Source: Buxus sempervirens
Taxonomy: Eukaryota > Streptophyta > Magnoliopsida > Buxales > Buxaceae
Direction: 5' to 3'
DNA length: 64,000 nt
Assembly (NCBI GenBank): GCA_947561395.2
Contig: OX387192.1
Span: 14,296,221-14,360,220 of the forward strand
A program made the translations under genes and the position numbers. Below, in pieces: positions 63,591-64,000 of this stretch (positions within the stretch are counted from its first letter, which is position 1; each line of letters starts with the position of its first letter). The notes beneath the pieces were generated by a model. It did no database searches. It was not told the DNA's origin and was given only the letters and a program-made list of their open reading frames with translations.

Positions 63591-64000
63591 TGTGCACAGG
63601 GGGGAATCGTACAACGGGGCGCACGAGTTTGTGTGTGCCTCCGGATGGGTAAAATGGGAAGTTTTGAGTCGCCACTGCCTGATGGGGTGCAAGCAGACAC
63701 CTGGGTGCCTATGTTTTTCTATTAGGCGATCTGAGGCTTGAGATTCTAAGCAAGGTCTTGATTGCGGTCTGGGGAAGTCCGTAGACACCCCAGTCTACCC
63801 CGTCGGATGATGGGTCCCATAGGTTTTTCCTGGTTTGAGTCTCTTTTACTTGATTTTATCTTTTTAGCTTAAGGTGATGTGAGCCTGATTGGGCGGGCCT
63901 CATTGGAAGGCCCGCGGATTCCTTGGTGGGCTGAGTCCAACCCATGTGCCCCTTGGTGGGCCTCTGTCTAAGCCTGAGAGGCCATTTGGGCCTTGGTTCA
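63591..64000 (-). mobile_element. Family-1 LTR (i), 3' end, runs off the window
   Basis: The left end TGTGCACAGG is followed by the family-1 end block on the minus strand: GGCGACTC near 63668, the complement of GTGTCTACGGACTTCCCC near 63770-63790, and the GGGCC-rich module (GGAAGGCCCGC near 63905). The remainder lies right of the window. Confidence 0.8.

Overview
The window reads as gene-poor heterochromatin from a flowering plant. Everything I can identify in its 64 kb is a transposable element or element debris. I found no convincing host gene, tRNA, rRNA or CRISPR array. The plant assignment rests on three things: L1-type LINEs with the plant ORF1 layout (DUF4283-like domain plus a CCHC knuckle) and an ORF2 that ends in a zf-RVT domain; very long TG...CA LTRs with 5-bp target duplications; and a Ty3/gypsy pol tail with polypurine tract. 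I cannot name the species.

Three element classes make up the window. (1) LINEs: 13 copies. One (31661-38334, minus) runs from 5' UTR to poly(A); the rest are 5'-truncated. Most end in a CTTAC(Y)TTCC-poly(A) signature, and many have recognisable target site duplications (TSDs). (2) LTR family 1: starts TGTAAGCACC, ends in GYGCACA or similar, 1.9-3.6 kb, found mainly as solo LTRs. Its 3' half is packed with GGGCC/GGCCC motifs and it carries clusters of short palindromes. (3) LTR family 2: starts TGTAARA, ends GGGGCGTTACA or similar, 2.4-3.5 kb, with four copies. One copy still has a Ty3/gypsy polypurine tract and pol tail in front of it.

Layout. 1-8877: three family-1 LTRs (a, b, c) nested one inside the other, with a LINE and an inverted solo LTR (itself split by another LINE) inserted in c. 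9193-16950: remains of a Ty3/gypsy element whose internal end is split by a LINE, which is split in turn by a solo LTR. 16951-22360: three LINEs, one nested and two fused. 22361-23764 plus 46028-46239: the only stretches that look like older unique DNA; they were contiguous before the great nest landed. 23774-46016: that nest. A LINE contains a family-2 LTR, which contains another LINE, which contains two more LINEs; the outermost LINE also holds a family-1 solo LTR. 46240-48213: a LINE with a long intact reading frame. 48227-58322: family-1 LTRs in opposite orientations (e inside f, f apparently inside h) plus a LINE. 58408-61434: a clean solo LTR. 61440-63420: unassigned DNA with a minisatellite. 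63423-64000: a LINE tail and the edge of another LTR.

The most unusual signal is in the family-1 LTRs. Each carries up to two cassettes of tandem ~22-30 bp palindromes, one (P1) just upstream of the TATA box and one (P2) in the transcribed part. The palindrome arms differ from copy to copy but change together on both sides. In at least two copies P1 and P2 carry the same private arm sequence.
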